A stretch of 64,000 nt of DNA from Thermoflexaceae bacterium (GTDB lineage: Bacteria > Chloroflexota > Dehalococcoidia > Tepidiformales > Tepidiformaceae): NCBI GenBank assembly GCA_015075555.1, contig JABTUD010000002.1, positions 868,001 to 932,000 on the forward strand, in the 5' to 3' direction. The notes under the pieces were generated by a model. That model saw only the letters and a list, made by a program, of their open reading frames with translations, was not told the DNA's origin and ran no database searches. Positions 1-8,399 of the stretch are shown piece after piece. The stretch's first letter is position 1, and each line of letters begins with the position of its first letter. A program made the position numbers and the translations under genes.

Positions 1-1029
1 GAAGCACTACCTTGCAGTCGCGCGGGTCGGCAAGGGCATCGAAAGCCGCTGGAAGCTCATCGAGGCTGACCTCGCGGGTCAGGAGAGGGGCGGTATCGAT
101 GCTCCCATCGCCCAGGGCGGCGAGCGAATCGGCGAACTCCTGGGGGGTGTAGCCAAGGACGAACTGGATGGTGAGCTGCTTGTTGATGCCAACAAGCGGC
201 CGGATGCGGTCCTCACCCATGCAGACGCCGGCAACGATGACGCGGCCCCCACGGGCGACGAGCTCCATGGCGTCTTCGAGGGTGCCTTCTACTCCAACGC
301 ATTCGAACACGAGCGGAGCGGGGGCGCCGGCGGCGGCGAAGACAGCATCGGCAAGGTTTTCCGCGCGGGGGTCGACCACCTGGTCGGCGCCCAGGCGTGC
401 GGCGAGCGCGCGACGGCCGGGCGCGGGGTCGCTCACGGTGACGTGGCGGATGCCATCTTTCTTGAGCCAGAGCAGGGTCATCAGTCCGATGGGGCCGGCG
501 CCCATGATGACGGCGTGTTCGCCGGGTTGGACCTTGGCCTGGCGCACTGTGTGCATGCCCACGGCGAGCGGTTCAGTGGTGGCAGCGACCACATCGGGGA
601 CGCTGGCGGGGATTCGCAGCAGGAGCGGCGCGCTGAGGAGAACGTATTCGCCATAGGCGCCAACAGCCTCGGACGCGTAGCCGATGCTGTAGAAGCCATT
701 GGGGGCGCCGGCAGCGATGAGCATGGGCATGCAGGTAACGCGCGCACCTGGTTCCCATGCCTCGGCCCCGGGCCCGCACGAGACGATCTCGGCGGCGAAC
801 TCGTGGCCCATGACGATGGGACGGGCGGTGTCGAGTGTGCTCCAGGCGGAGCGCCCCGATGCGCGCACGGTGCCTTCGATCATCTGGTCCATATGGCGGG
901 CGGCGTGGAGGTCGCTGCCGCAGATTCCGCAGGCGAGTACGCGGGCAAGAACCTGCATCGGTCCGGGGGTAGGAAGAGGAACCTCTTCGACTGTCAGCCG
1001 GGAATCCCGGAGGACCATCGCACGCATGG
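1..1029 (-). CDS. zinc-dependent alcohol dehydrogenase (MDR family), 3' end outside window
   Basis: This is a medium-chain dehydrogenase/reductase that probably oxidises an alcohol or polyol with NAD(P). Reading from the ATG at 1029, the N-terminal catalytic domain shows CGICGSDLH (catalytic-zinc Cys at about residue 36) and GHEFAAE (His75, Glu76). The Rossmann domain carries GAGPIG near residue 175 and a downstream acidic residue (VSDP) suited to NAD. The four-Cys structural-zinc lobe of classical ADHs is not visible. The reading frame is still open at position 1, so only a few C-terminal residues are missing. A GAGGTGA ribosome-binding site precedes the start. It is divergent from rdgB. The substrate cannot be told from sequence. 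Confidence 0.88.
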
Positions 1030-1033
1030 ACGT

Positions 1034-1063
1034 CACCTCGTGTTTCTCAGATGGCACTATACC
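1034..1063 (-). promoter_or_regulatory. putative promoter -10 and RBS of the alcohol dehydrogenase
   Basis: On the minus strand TATAGT lies at 1063–1058, followed about 28 bases later by the ATG at 1029, with GAGGTGA at about 1041–1035 as ribosome-binding site. No clear -35 is seen. The 75-bp gap to rdgB must hold promoters for both divergent genes. Confidence 0.45.
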
Positions 1064-1104
1064 GCCGCTTGCACGGCGACGTGCCGATTGGCGACACTCG
1101 TTCC

Positions 1105-1701
1105 ATGAGGCGGCTGCTGCTGGCGACCACGAACCCCGGCAAGGTCCGGGAGTTCCGGAGGCTGCTCGATGGCTGCGGGTTGGAGGTGGTTACGCCGGCA
1201 GACCTCGGGATAGCGGTGGAGGTGGAGGAGAACGGGGACAGCTATACCCAGAACGCTGCGCTCAAGGCGCGGGCGTTTGCGCTCGCGGGCGGTTGCCTGG
1301 CGCTGGCGGACGACTCGGGGCTGGAGGTTGATGCCCTCGGCGGCGGGCCCGGGATTCACTCGGCAAGGTATGGCGGACCGGGGCTGGACGACCGGGGCCG
1401 CGTGGGACTGCTGCTCAAGAGCCTCGCCGGGGTTGCCGGGGGGAAGCGGACGGCGCGGTACAGGGCTGTGGTGGCCGTGGCCCGGCCCGGCGGCGCGGTC
1501 CGGTGCTTCGAGGGTGTGCAGGATGGCAGCATCGCGGGCGAGGCACGGGGAGAGAACGGCTTCGGCTACGACCCGGTGTTCCTCTGGGAGGACGGGCGGA
1601 CCGTGGCGGAAATGAGCGATGAAGAGAAGGATGCAATAAGCCATCGCGGAAATGCGGTGCGCGCCGCGGCGGCCTATCTGCGCGGGTTGGGAGCTGAATG
1701 A
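1105..1701 (+). CDS. rdgB: RdgB/HAM1 non-canonical purine NTP pyrophosphatase
   Basis: It hydrolyses dITP, XTP and ITP to monophosphates, keeping deaminated purines out of DNA and RNA. The 198-residue product has the family hallmarks in order: TTNPGKVREF (residues 8–17), ADDSGLEVDALGG (68–80), HSARYGG (85–91), GENGFGYDPVF (149–159) and SHRG (179–182). The frame extends upstream to 1051, but the protein begins properly at MRRLLLATTNPGK, matching the usual family N-terminus, so ATG 1105 is chosen. Its stop overlaps the start of the next gene by four bases (ATGA), so the two are co-transcribed. Confidence 0.95.
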   Translation: MRRLLLATTNPGKVREFRRLLDGCGLEVVTPADLGIAVEVEENGDSYTQNAALKARAFALAGGCLALADDSGLEVDALGGGPGIHSARYGGPGLDDRGRVGLLLKSLAGVAGGKRTARYRAVVAVARPGGAVRCFEGVQDGSIAGEARGENGFGYDPVFLWEDGRTVAEMSDEEKDAISHRGNAVRAAAAYLRGLGAE

Positions 1702-2216
1702 GCCGCTGGCTGGCCTCCCTGGGGGCTGTACTGGCCGTCTTTGCGGTGGCCGGGGTCGCGGGCCTGGTACTCACGTGCGGCGATGCCGACACAGCGATGC
1801 CCGAACCGGCGCCGTGCCCTGCGCCTTCGCCGACGCCAACGTTCCGGCGCGACCCGCTGGGCTGGTACAGGGTCACGATGGGGCGGAACACGGAGCGGCT
1901 GTACAACCTGACCGCATCGTTCCGGGACGAGTACCCCGATCGGAAGTTCTACCGGTCGGGCGGTTTCCGGCCAGCGTTTGCGCGCTACGTCGACGAGACT
2001 ATCTGCATTTCGCAGTACCTTCGCGGTCTGACGCTGCCGCCGGACCTGGCTGCTATCGAAACAGCCCTGGACCATGCCCTCGACGAGTTCACGGCGCACC
2101 AGCTGGCGGGCCGCGAAGCGGTGCAGGCGCGAAACGTGAGCGAGTATCGCGACTGGGACAAGGGCGTTGACCAGCACCTGGCGGCGCTCAGGAGGGTGGG
2201 GACGGTCGTTCCCTAA
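1698..2216 (+). CDS. hypothetical secreted or membrane-anchored protein
   Basis: I do not recognise this 172-residue protein. It opens with a hydrophobic segment (about residues 5–25, ending LVLTCGD) that could be a signal anchor or a lipoprotein-like signal with Cys27, followed by a Pro/Ala-rich linker (PEPAPCPAPSPTPT) and a soluble, mostly helical domain. It overlaps rdgB by ATGA and is probably translated from the same mRNA. Its stop overlaps that of the convergent acyl-CoA dehydrogenase by three bases (2214–2216 against 2213–2215). No catalytic motif was seen. Confidence 0.7.
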   Translation: MSRWLASLGAVLAVFAVAGVAGLVLTCGDADTAMPEPAPCPAPSPTPTFRRDPLGWYRVTMGRNTERLYNLTASFRDEYPDRKFYRSGGFRPAFARYVDETICISQYLRGLTLPPDLAAIETALDHALDEFTAHQLAGREAVQARNVSEYRDWDKGVDQHLAALRRVGTVVP

Positions 2217-3391
2217 CCTCGAGGGAGCCCGAGCCCGCGCTGGGCGATGATGTTCTTCTGGATCTCGGTGGTTCCGCCGCCGATAGGCCCGGAGACTGCC
2301 AGCAGGTAGGCAGTCAGGACGCGGCCGTAGAGCTGTGCCCACCGGGAGCCGGGGGCAAGCTGGCCGTAAGGGCCCATGAGGTTCACGCCGGTGTTGGCAA
2401 CCTTGATGCCGAGCAGCGCCATCCAGACCTTGCCCATGCTGGCCTCGTAGTTGGGGACTTCACCGCGGGATTGCAGCCAGGCTGTGCGGTAGGCGATGAG
2501 CCTGCCAGTTTCGACCTCGATGGCAAGATCGGCCAGCTTCACGCGTACTTCGGCCTTGTCCCAGGGGCGGCCGCCGGGATGCCGTTCCTTCGCCCAGCGC
2601 ACCAGGTCATGCACGGTGCGGCGCGCGCCGCTAATGGCGGCGATATTTGAGCGTTCGAAGTCGAGGGTGGTGGTGGCGACATACCAGCCGTTGTTCTCGC
2701 CGCCGAGGAGGTCCTTTGCGGGCACGCGAACGTCTTCGAAGAAGGTCTGGTTGAAGTCGCGGCGGTAGGCGATGTTTGGGATGGACTGGACGGAAATGCC
2801 GGGGGCCTTCATATCGACGATGAAGGCGCTGATCCCCTTGTGCTTGGGAACGCCGGGGTCTGTACGGGCGAGGAGGAGCATGCGGTCAGCGACGTGGCCG
2901 TTGGAGGTCCAGATCTTCTGTCCGTTGATTATGTAGTCATCGCCGTCGCGGATGGCGCGGGTCTGCATGCTGGCGAGGTCGGAACCAGAACCGGGCTCAC
3001 TGAAGCCCTGGCAGTACCAGATTTCGCCCGAGGCCATGCCAGGGAGGTAGCGCGCCTTCTGCTCGTCGCTGGCGTGGACGAGCATGGTGGGACCGGTGAT
3101 CCCGATTGTGAAGAGCCGCCCGCCCGAAGGGGCGCGGTGGTAGGCGAGCTCCTCGTTGAGGACCATCTGTTCGAGGGCGGTCTTCCCCATGCCGCCGAAC
3201 TCCCCGGGCCAGGCGGGTGCGAACCAGCGCTTCGCGCCAAGCTTGCGAGTGAATTCCCGGGCGAACGTCATCTGTTCTTCGTTGTCGAAGAAGTCATCGT
3301 CGCCTTCGAAACCGGGAGGAAGCTCGGATGCCAGGAACGCGCGCAGTTCAGCGCGCCACTTTTCGGTTTCGGGGGAGATCTTGAAGTCCAT
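2213..3391 (-). CDS. acyl-CoA dehydrogenase family protein
   Basis: This is an FAD-dependent alpha,beta-dehydrogenase of acyl-CoA thioesters, 392 residues from ATG 3391. Recognisable blocks are the N-terminal helical domain, the FAD/substrate stretch CQGFSEPGSGSDLAS (about 125–140), NGQKIWTSNG, and the C-terminal FAD-binding GGGTTEIQKNIIAQRGLG. The catalytic Glu of short- and medium-chain enzymes (the E of YEGT) is replaced here by Gly, as in many FadE-like enzymes, so the base must lie elsewhere or the protein works as part of a heteromer. The frame is open to 3697, but a TATACT element six bases before ATG 3391 fixes that start. Substrate unknown. Confidence 0.9.
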   Translation of the reverse strand: MDFKISPETEKWRAELRAFLASELPPGFEGDDDFFDNEEQMTFAREFTRKLGAKRWFAPAWPGEFGGMGKTALEQMVLNEELAYHRAPSGGRLFTIGITGPTMLVHASDEQKARYLPGMASGEIWYCQGFSEPGSGSDLASMQTRAIRDGDDYIINGQKIWTSNGHVADRMLLLARTDPGVPKHKGISAFIVDMKAPGISVQSIPNIAYRRDFNQTFFEDVRVPAKDLLGGENNGWYVATTTLDFERSNIAAISGARRTVHDLVRWAKERHPGGRPWDKAEVRVKLADLAIEVETGRLIAYRTAWLQSRGEVPNYEASMGKVWMALLGIKVANTGVNLMGPYGQLAPGSRWAQLYGRVLTAYLLAVSGPIGGGTTEIQKNIIAQRGLGLPRG

Positions 3392-3403
3392 GGCGGGAGT
3401 ATA
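3392..3403 (-). promoter_or_regulatory. leaderless-type promoter -10 of the acyl-CoA dehydrogenase
   Basis: Minus strand reads TATACT (3403–3398), then CCCGCC, then ATG at 3391. The six-base gap places the expected transcription start on or next to the A of the start codon. No Shine-Dalgarno sequence lies between. The same arrangement recurs at 7664, 15369, 43987 and 60541. Confidence 0.55.
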
Positions 3404-3467
3404 GGGGGTCGGGGGCGCAAGTTCAGGGGGTTGCACTGGCGCGTATGCTGGTTGTGAGGTGAGTGCC

Positions 3468-3653
3468 ATGACCAACCCGGGGAGCAACCCAATCGAACGT
3501 GAGAAGCGAGAGGCCGGGGCGGAAGTCCAGGCTGAGATCCGGCAGCGCCAGTCGGAGGTGCTCTCGGAGGTAAGGGCGCCCGATGAGCGCCTCCTGGGAA
3601 GCGATCGCGCGGGACTGTTCCAGCGCCTTGTGCGGATGGTGACGCGCCGCTGA
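3468..3653 (+). CDS. small hypothetical protein
   Basis: A 61-residue, charged, probably helical protein with many Glu/Arg residues and no Cys or membrane segment. The ATG at 3468 has GAGGTG six bases upstream; a GTG three codons earlier overlaps that site and is less likely. It sits alone between the divergent acyl-CoA dehydrogenase and pdxT. Function unknown. Existence rests on the good ribosome-binding site only, so it could be a chance ORF. Confidence 0.4.
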   Translation: MTNPGSNPIEREKREAGAEVQAEIRQRQSEVLSEVRAPDERLLGSDRAGLFQRLVRMVTRR

Positions 3654-3701
3654 CACCGGTCCGGCAGCCACGGGAAGCGCCAATCGATGGTGGGCATGCG
3701 C

Positions 3702-3738
3702 TACAATGAGGGTAGCTCAAGTGCTGCCTCTCTCATTG
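3702..3738 (+). promoter_or_regulatory. putative pdxT promoter element and inverted repeat
   Basis: TACAAT at 3702–3707 resembles a -10 box. It overlaps an inverted repeat, CAATGAG at 3704–3710 and CTCATTG at 3732–3738 (21-base loop), about 75 bases before the pdxT start. It could be a weak RNA stem or an operator. No good -35 is seen. Confidence 0.3.
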
Positions 3739-3812
3739 ACGAACACCCATCTCTACACGCTCACTGGCCAGACTCCGCCAGACAAAACGAAGGCGGCCGG
3801 GGGCCCGGGCCG

Positions 3813-4427
3813 ATGACCCTCAATGGCACCCGGGCGGTAACGGTTGGGATCCTTGCGCTCCAGGGTGACTTTCGCGAACACCGCGAGATGCTGGAGCGCA
3901 TGGGACACCGGGCCGTCGAGGTCCGGAAGCCTTCGCAGCTTGAAGCGCTGGACGCCCTCGTCATCCCCGGTGGGGAGAGCACGACAATCGCGCGCCTGAT
4001 TCTCAGCAACGGCTTCCAGGGCCCGTTGCGGGCGTTCTGCGCGACCGGCAGGCCTGTCTGGGGTACCTGCGCGGGGGCGATCCTCCTGGCGAAGGAAGTT
4101 GACCGGCTCGACCGGCCGGGGATAGAGGTGATGGAGATCTCCGTCCACCGGAACGCCTTCGGCCGCCAGGTGGAGAGCTTCGAAGCGGACGTGGAGGTGC
4201 GCGGGCTTGAAGGCGGGCCGTTCCGGGCGGTGTTCATCCGGGCGCCGCGCATCGATGCAGTGCGCCCCCCGGCCGAGGTGGTGGCGACCCTCGCCGACGG
4301 GACTATCGTGGCGGCGCGGCAGGGCAACATGCTGGCGACCTCGTTCCACCCGGAGCTCACGGGCGATTCACGGCTGCATGCATACTTCCTGGGCCTGGCG
4401 GAGGCCCCGGCGGGGATACGCCATTGA
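3813..4427 (+). CDS. pdxT: PdxT, glutaminase subunit of pyridoxal 5'-phosphate synthase
   Basis: PdxT hydrolyses glutamine and channels ammonia to PdxS, which builds pyridoxal phosphate from ribose 5-phosphate and glyceraldehyde 3-phosphate. The 204-residue product has GILALQGDFREH at the start, PGGEST near residue 52, the nucleophile Cys in WGTCAGAILLA, the PdxT-specific VHRNAFGRQVESFE block and the catalytic His/Glu in FHPELT. ATG 3813 is chosen because upstream residues in the open frame lack homology-like character. pdxS is not adjacent in this window, unlike the common pdxS–pdxT order. The stop overlaps the next start (TTGA), which opens a four-gene operon. Confidence 0.93.
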   Translation: MTLNGTRAVTVGILALQGDFREHREMLERMGHRAVEVRKPSQLEALDALVIPGGESTTIARLILSNGFQGPLRAFCATGRPVWGTCAGAILLAKEVDRLDRPGIEVMEISVHRNAFGRQVESFEADVEVRGLEGGPFRAVFIRAPRIDAVRPPAEVVATLADGTIVAARQGNMLATSFHPELTGDSRLHAYFLGLAEAPAGIRH

Positions 4428-5347
4428 GTGAACTCCGCGCGGATTGCCTGAGCCCCATCGATACGGCGACGCTCTGGCCACAGCTGGGACGGCTGTGTAC
4501 GGAGGTTGTCGCGACGCGGTCGGCGGAGCACCTGCTGCTGAACTCGGCACTGGCGGCGACCGGGCTTGCGAACCTGGCGCGGATGCCACGAACCGTGGTC
4601 CTGGGTGTGAAGCGCGGGCTGGGGTACCGGGGCGTATTGGTAGCGCGGGAGCTCGATGGCGGGGCGGGCTGGGAGGCGATCTCGCTGCGGCTGGCACGTC
4701 CACAGGATGATGACACGGTGAGCGCGCTTGCCGGGGCAGTGGCAGCCGAAGTGGCGCGGCGCGGCGGCCGGACGCTCTACATGCGCATTCCCCATGGTTC
4801 CGTGCACATCGATGCCATTCGCAAGACAGGGCTCACAGCCTACGGCGAAGAACACCTGCTGGCGATGCCGGGACACCATTCGCACGCGCGGCAGACTATG
4901 TTTCGTCCGGGCGGCCGGAATGACCGGCAGGCGATCTTCCGGTTGTACTGCCGGGTTGTCCCGGAGAATGTGCGGCGCCAGGAGGCACCGACGCAGCAAG
5001 ACTGGCGCGCGTTACACGGCTCTTATGACTGCGACCGGGAATACGTGCTGGATGGCGGCGGCGCGGTCGATGCGTGGGTGGGCATTGGGCCGCGCGAGGC
5101 GTACGTGCTTGCCGATGGGGCTGTCGAAGGAGTCCACGATGCACTCCTGGACCTGATTGAGGCGCACGACGGGCGCCACGCCACGCTGGTGGCGACCCAG
5201 TACCAGTTCGACCTCCAGCGCCGGGCAGAGGAACGGGGCTACACGGCGCTTGGGACCCGCCTTATCTGTGCACGGCGGTTGGCCGCGCTTCATACACTCA
5301 AGGAGGTTGCCGCAGCGGGCATAGAAACGGCGCCGCTGCCTAACTGA
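4424..5347 (+). CDS. uncharacterised GNAT-like protein of the pdxT–tmk operon
   Basis: A 307-residue protein I cannot assign. The TTG start at 4424 overlaps the pdxT stop, and the next gene begins one base after its stop, so it is translationally embedded in the operon. The layout (alpha/beta segments of about 150 residues repeated twice, ending with [19 protein letters not shown]-like text typical of an acetyltransferase C-terminus) suggests a degenerate tandem GNAT fold, but no acetyl-CoA P-loop (Q/RxxGxG/A) is obvious. No membrane segment. It might be a structural or peptide-binding GNAT-like domain. Confidence 0.75.
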   Translation: MSELRADCLSPIDTATLWPQLGRLCTEVVATRSAEHLLLNSALAATGLANLARMPRTVVLGVKRGLGYRGVLVARELDGGAGWEAISLRLARPQDDDTVSALAGAVAAEVARRGGRTLYMRIPHGSVHIDAIRKTGLTAYGEEHLLAMPGHHSHARQTMFRPGGRNDRQAIFRLYCRVVPENVRRQEAPTQQDWRALHGSYDCDREYVLDGGGAVDAWVGIGPREAYVLADGAVEGVHDALLDLIEAHDGRHATLVATQYQFDLQRRAEERGYTALGTRLICARRLAALHTLKEVAAAGIETAPLPN

Positions 5348-5348
5348 A

Positions 5349-7022
5349 GTGACGGAAATGAACGGGAAACCCCGACCGGTTACCGAGCAGATAGTGACGG
5401 ACGACCTTGATCTGCTAATCGATGCGCTCCCGCCCCAAATCGGCGAGGAGCTGCGCGACGAGAGCCGCCGCGATGGCCTCCTGGAGGTTGTGATGGACCT
5501 GGGGCGGTTGCCGGAGGCGCGCTACCCCGGCAGGGAGGTAGTGCTGAGCCACGAAGAGGTGAGCGAGGACGACCTGCTCTATGTCATCGAAAGGATCGGG
5601 GCCTTCGGCGATGACAACCGGGCAGGGATTGAGCGCACGCTCCACCGCATCTCGTGTATCCGCAACCGGCGCGGGAAGATCGTTGGCCTCACCTGCCGGA
5701 TCGGGCGCGCGGTGTACGGCACCATCCGGGTGATTGAGGACCTTGTGCAAGGTGGCAAGAGCATCCTTCTGCTGGGCCGGCCCGGCGTCGGCAAGACCAC
5801 GATGCTCCGCGAAGTCGCGCGGGTGCTCGCCGACGACGCGAACAAGCGCGTGATCATTGTCGACACCTCGAATGAGATCGGCGGCGATGGCGACATCCCT
5901 CACCCGGCAATTGGAGGGGCGCGACGCATGCAGGTGGCGACGCCGGCCATGCAGCACGCGGTGATGATCGAAGCAGTCGAGAACCACATGCCCGAGGTGA
6001 TCGTGATCGATGAGATCGGCACGGAACTCGAGGCGGCGGCAGCGCGCACCATCGCCGAGCGGGGCGTGCAGCTTGTCGGCACGGCCCACGGGAACTCACT
6101 CGAGAACCTGATGCTGAACCCGACTCTCGCGGACCTGATCGGGGGGATCCAGTCGGTGACGCTTGGCGACGAGGAGGCGCGGCGCCGGGGAACGCAGAAG
6201 TCGATCCTGGAGAGGAAGGCGCCGCCGACTTTCGATGTGGTGGTTGAGATCCAGAACTGGTGGAAGGTGGCGTTGCACGAGGACGTGGCGGCAACGGTCG
6301 ACGCCATGCTGCGCGGCTACGAGGCACGTCCGGAGGTGCGCCAGCTGACGGGCGAGGGACGGATAGAGCTGGTGGAAGAAGCAGAAGAGGAGCGGCCCGA
6401 CCTGCCAGCGCCGCCCCGGAGAGGGCGAGGGGGACCACCGCCAACCCTGGAGCTGGGGCTGGCCACTCCGGGGCAGCGGAACGGCCACTCTACGAAGGAG
6501 CCGGGTGGCCGTCGCGGGATGCCGGCTGCACCCGGGTCCGAGGCGGTTGTACGCATCTACCCGTTCGGGATCTCGCGGAGCCGCCTCGACCAGGCGATCC
6601 GGGGGATAGGCGCGGCGGTGGATGTCGTGCAGGATGTGCGTGAAGCCGACGCGGTGATCACCATGCGCACGTACTATCGGCGGAAGCCGCCATCGATCCG
6701 GGAGGCGGAGGAGCGTTCGCTGCCGATCTTCGTCATCAAGAGCAACACGGCCCACCAGATGGAGCAGGTGCTGGTGCAGCTGCGCGGTGGCGCCGGGCGC
6801 GCCGACCCGATGGCAGACGTCTACCGCGAGGCCGAGGATGCGATCGCGCGCGTGATCGATGAGGGGAAGCCCGTCGAGCTGGCCCCGGCGAACAGCTACG
6901 TCCGGCGACTCCAGCACGAGCTAGCGACGCGATACAACCTCGACAGCACGAGTGCGGGGAAGGAGCCTTTCCGGCGGGTCAGGATTCTCCCTGCGGGTGC
7001 GGGAAGCGCGTTTGCGCGGTGA
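5349..7022 (+). CDS. R3H-domain AAA ATPase (Ycf45 / SpoIIIAA-like)
   Basis: A 557-residue P-loop ATPase of the type found in cyanobacteria, plastids (Ycf45) and Chloroflexota. It has an N-terminal domain (1–125), Walker [10 protein letters not shown] (143–151), a long region with NEIGGDGD (about 175–181), Walker [11 protein letters not shown] (217–226), an Arg/Pro/Gly-rich linker (about 355–400), a small alpha/beta domain and a C-terminal R3H single-strand nucleic-acid-binding segment containing [11 protein letters not shown]. The GTG at 5349 is the likely start; ATG 5358 is an alternative. The final codons overlap tmk. The biological role of the family is poorly known; a link to nucleic-acid handling is inferred from R3H. 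Confidence 0.85.
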   Translation: MTEMNGKPRPVTEQIVTDDLDLLIDALPPQIGEELRDESRRDGLLEVVMDLGRLPEARYPGREVVLSHEEVSEDDLLYVIERIGAFGDDNRAGIERTLHRISCIRNRRGKIVGLTCRIGRAVYGTIRVIEDLVQGGKSILLLGRPGVGKTTMLREVARVLADDANKRVIIVDTSNEIGGDGDIPHPAIGGARRMQVATPAMQHAVMIEAVENHMPEVIVIDEIGTELEAAAARTIAERGVQLVGTAHGNSLENLMLNPTLADLIGGIQSVTLGDEEARRRGTQKSILERKAPPTFDVVVEIQNWWKVALHEDVAATVDAMLRGYEARPEVRQLTGEGRIELVEEAEEERPDLPAPPRRGRGGPPPTLELGLATPGQRNGHSTKEPGGRRGMPAAPGSEAVVRIYPFGISRSRLDQAIRGIGAAVDVVQDVREADAVITMRTYYRRKPPSIREAEERSLPIFVIKSNTAHQMEQVLVQLRGGAGRADPMADVYREAEDAIARVIDEGKPVELAPANSYVRRLQHELATRYNLDSTSAGKEPFRRVRILPAGAGSAFAR

Positions 7023-7639
7023 GCGGGCGATTCATTGTCTTCGAAGGGGGCGAGGGGGCGGGGAAGACGACCGTGACGGCAGCAGTGGGGCGGCGGCTGG
7101 CCCATATCGGTCACGAGGTGGTATTGACTCGCGAGCCCGGCGGGACGCCTGCAGGCGAGCGCGTGCGGGCGCTCCTTCACGAGAACCTCGTTCCCTGGGG
7201 AGAGGCGTTCGCTTTTCTCGTGGCGCGTGCGCAGATCGTGCACGAGCTTATCCAGCCGGCGCTCGATCGGGGTGCAATCGTCCTGTGCGACCGGTATGCG
7301 GCGAGCACGTTCGCCTACCAGGGCTATGCGCGCGGGCTTGACCTTGCCACCCTGCGCGCCGCCAACGCGGCGGTCACGAACGGGCTGGAACCCGAGCTGA
7401 CCGTGTGGCTCGACCTGGAGCCCGCCGTTGGGCTGGCCCGCAAGCTGGGCGAGGCAGAGAGCATCAGGACGGGGCTGGAATCGGTCGCTTTCCACGAGCG
7501 CGTGCGCGATGGGTACCGGCGGCAGATGGAGGAGGCGGCGCCCGGGAGCTGGGTGCGCATCAATGCCGCGCAGCCCCTGGTGGAGGTGGAGATGCGCGCC
7601 TGGGAGGCGATCACAGGGGCCCGGCTGCCAGGGACATAG
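7019..7639 (+). CDS. tmk: thymidylate kinase
   Basis: It phosphorylates dTMP to dTDP for DNA synthesis. The 206-residue protein has the P-loop GGEGAGKTT (residues 10–18), the DR-Y motif [13 protein letters not shown] and a LID with Arg residues ([13 protein letters not shown]). The start is GTG 7019, overlapping the previous stop (GTGA), so translation is coupled. Length and motif spacing are normal. It is the last gene of the pdxT operon. Confidence 0.95.
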   Translation: MSGRFIVFEGGEGAGKTTVTAAVGRRLAHIGHEVVLTREPGGTPAGERVRALLHENLVPWGEAFAFLVARAQIVHELIQPALDRGAIVLCDRYAASTFAYQGYARGLDLATLRAANAAVTNGLEPELTVWLDLEPAVGLARKLGEAESIRTGLESVAFHERVRDGYRRQMEEAAPGSWVRINAAQPLVEVEMRAWEAITGARLPGT

Positions 7640-7663
7640 TCCGGTGGCGGGCGAATGGCGTGG

Positions 7664-7675
7664 CATAATGGCCCC
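7664..7675 (+). promoter_or_regulatory. leaderless-type promoter -10 of the mntA-like gene
   Basis: CATAAT at 7664–7669 is followed by GGCCCC and then ATG 7676. The gap is six bases and there is no ribosome-binding site, so a leaderless mRNA is predicted. Confidence 0.55.
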
Positions 7676-7993
7676 ATGGAAACCGAACGCCTCCGTCAGC
7701 TGCCCATAAGGATCCCGATGGAAGAGGTGGCCGCGTTCTGCCAGCGGCATCACATCCGCCGGCTCTCGCTCTTCGGGTCGGTGTTACGCGACGACTTCAC
7801 GCCCGAAAGTGATGTGGACGTGCTGGTGGAGTTCGAGGCCGGAAAGACGCCGGGGTTTGCCTTCGTAACAATGGCGGAGGAATTGTCAGCGCTGCTGGGG
7901 CGGGAGGTGGACTTCCTGACACCCGGGTTCCTGCACCCGCGGTTCCGAGAACGCGTCCTCTGCGAAGCTGAGCCGGTCTATGACGCGGCATGA
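7676..7993 (+). CDS. MntA-like minimal nucleotidyltransferase (antitoxin)
   Basis: A 105-residue minimal nucleotidyltransferase. The signature LFGSVLRDDFTPESDVDVL contains G34-S35 and the metal-binding pair D46/D48, with a third Asp in REVDFL (D79). In MntA–HepT modules the enzyme AMPylates a Tyr in its partner HEPN toxin and so neutralises it. The next gene is exactly such a HEPN protein and overlaps by 14 bases. ATG 7676 is chosen over upstream frame-open codons because of the -10 element directly before it. Confidence 0.88.
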   Translation: METERLRQLPIRIPMEEVAAFCQRHHIRRLSLFGSVLRDDFTPESDVDVLVEFEAGKTPGFAFVTMAEELSALLGREVDFLTPGFLHPRFRERVLCEAEPVYDAA

Positions 7994-8327
7994 CCCGCTG
8001 GGGTCGCTGGAAGACATGCTGCGCTATGCGCAGGATGCCCTGGAGATCGCCGAGGGATGGCCGCTTGAGGCGCAAGAGGCCGATAGGTGGCGGACGTTCG
8101 CACTGGTGCATTGCGTTGAGCTAATTGGCGAGGCAGCGAGCAGGGTGCCGGCAACGTTCAGGGAGTCCCACCCGGGGATTCCGTTTGGCGAGGCAATCGG
8201 CATGCGCAACCGGCTCATCCATGCATACGATTCGATCGACATGGCTGTGGTCTGGGCGGTGGTGCGGAACGAACTCCCGCCGCTGGTTGCAGCGCTGCGC
8301 GAGATCCTTGAGGGCAGAAGGGACTGA
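7980..8327 (+). CDS. HepT-like HEPN ribonuclease toxin
   Basis: A 115-residue all-helical HEPN protein. It ends with the RX4HXY active-site signature RNRLIHAY (R76, H81, Y83), which in HepT toxins forms a dimeric metal-independent RNase site; Tyr83 is the expected AMPylation target. It overlaps the mntA-like antitoxin gene by 14 bases, the standard two-gene order. The pair lies between a housekeeping operon and a metabolic gene with no other mobile-element traces. Confidence 0.87.
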   Translation: MTRHDPLGSLEDMLRYAQDALEIAEGWPLEAQEADRWRTFALVHCVELIGEAASRVPATFRESHPGIPFGEAIGMRNRLIHAYDSIDMAVVWAVVRNELPPLVAALREILEGRRD

Positions 8328-8349
8328 GCGGCGCAGGATTCGCCGCTTT
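8328..8349 (+). terminator. weak hairpin after hepT
   Basis: GCGGCG (8328–8333) pairs with CGCCGC (8341–8346) around a seven-base loop and is followed by TTT. It starts directly after the stop codon. The T run is short, so this is a tentative terminator. Confidence 0.4.
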
Positions 8350-8399
8350 GGGGGGTTTCAGGCGATACTGGCCGGGTAAACTCTGCACAGGACCAGGCA

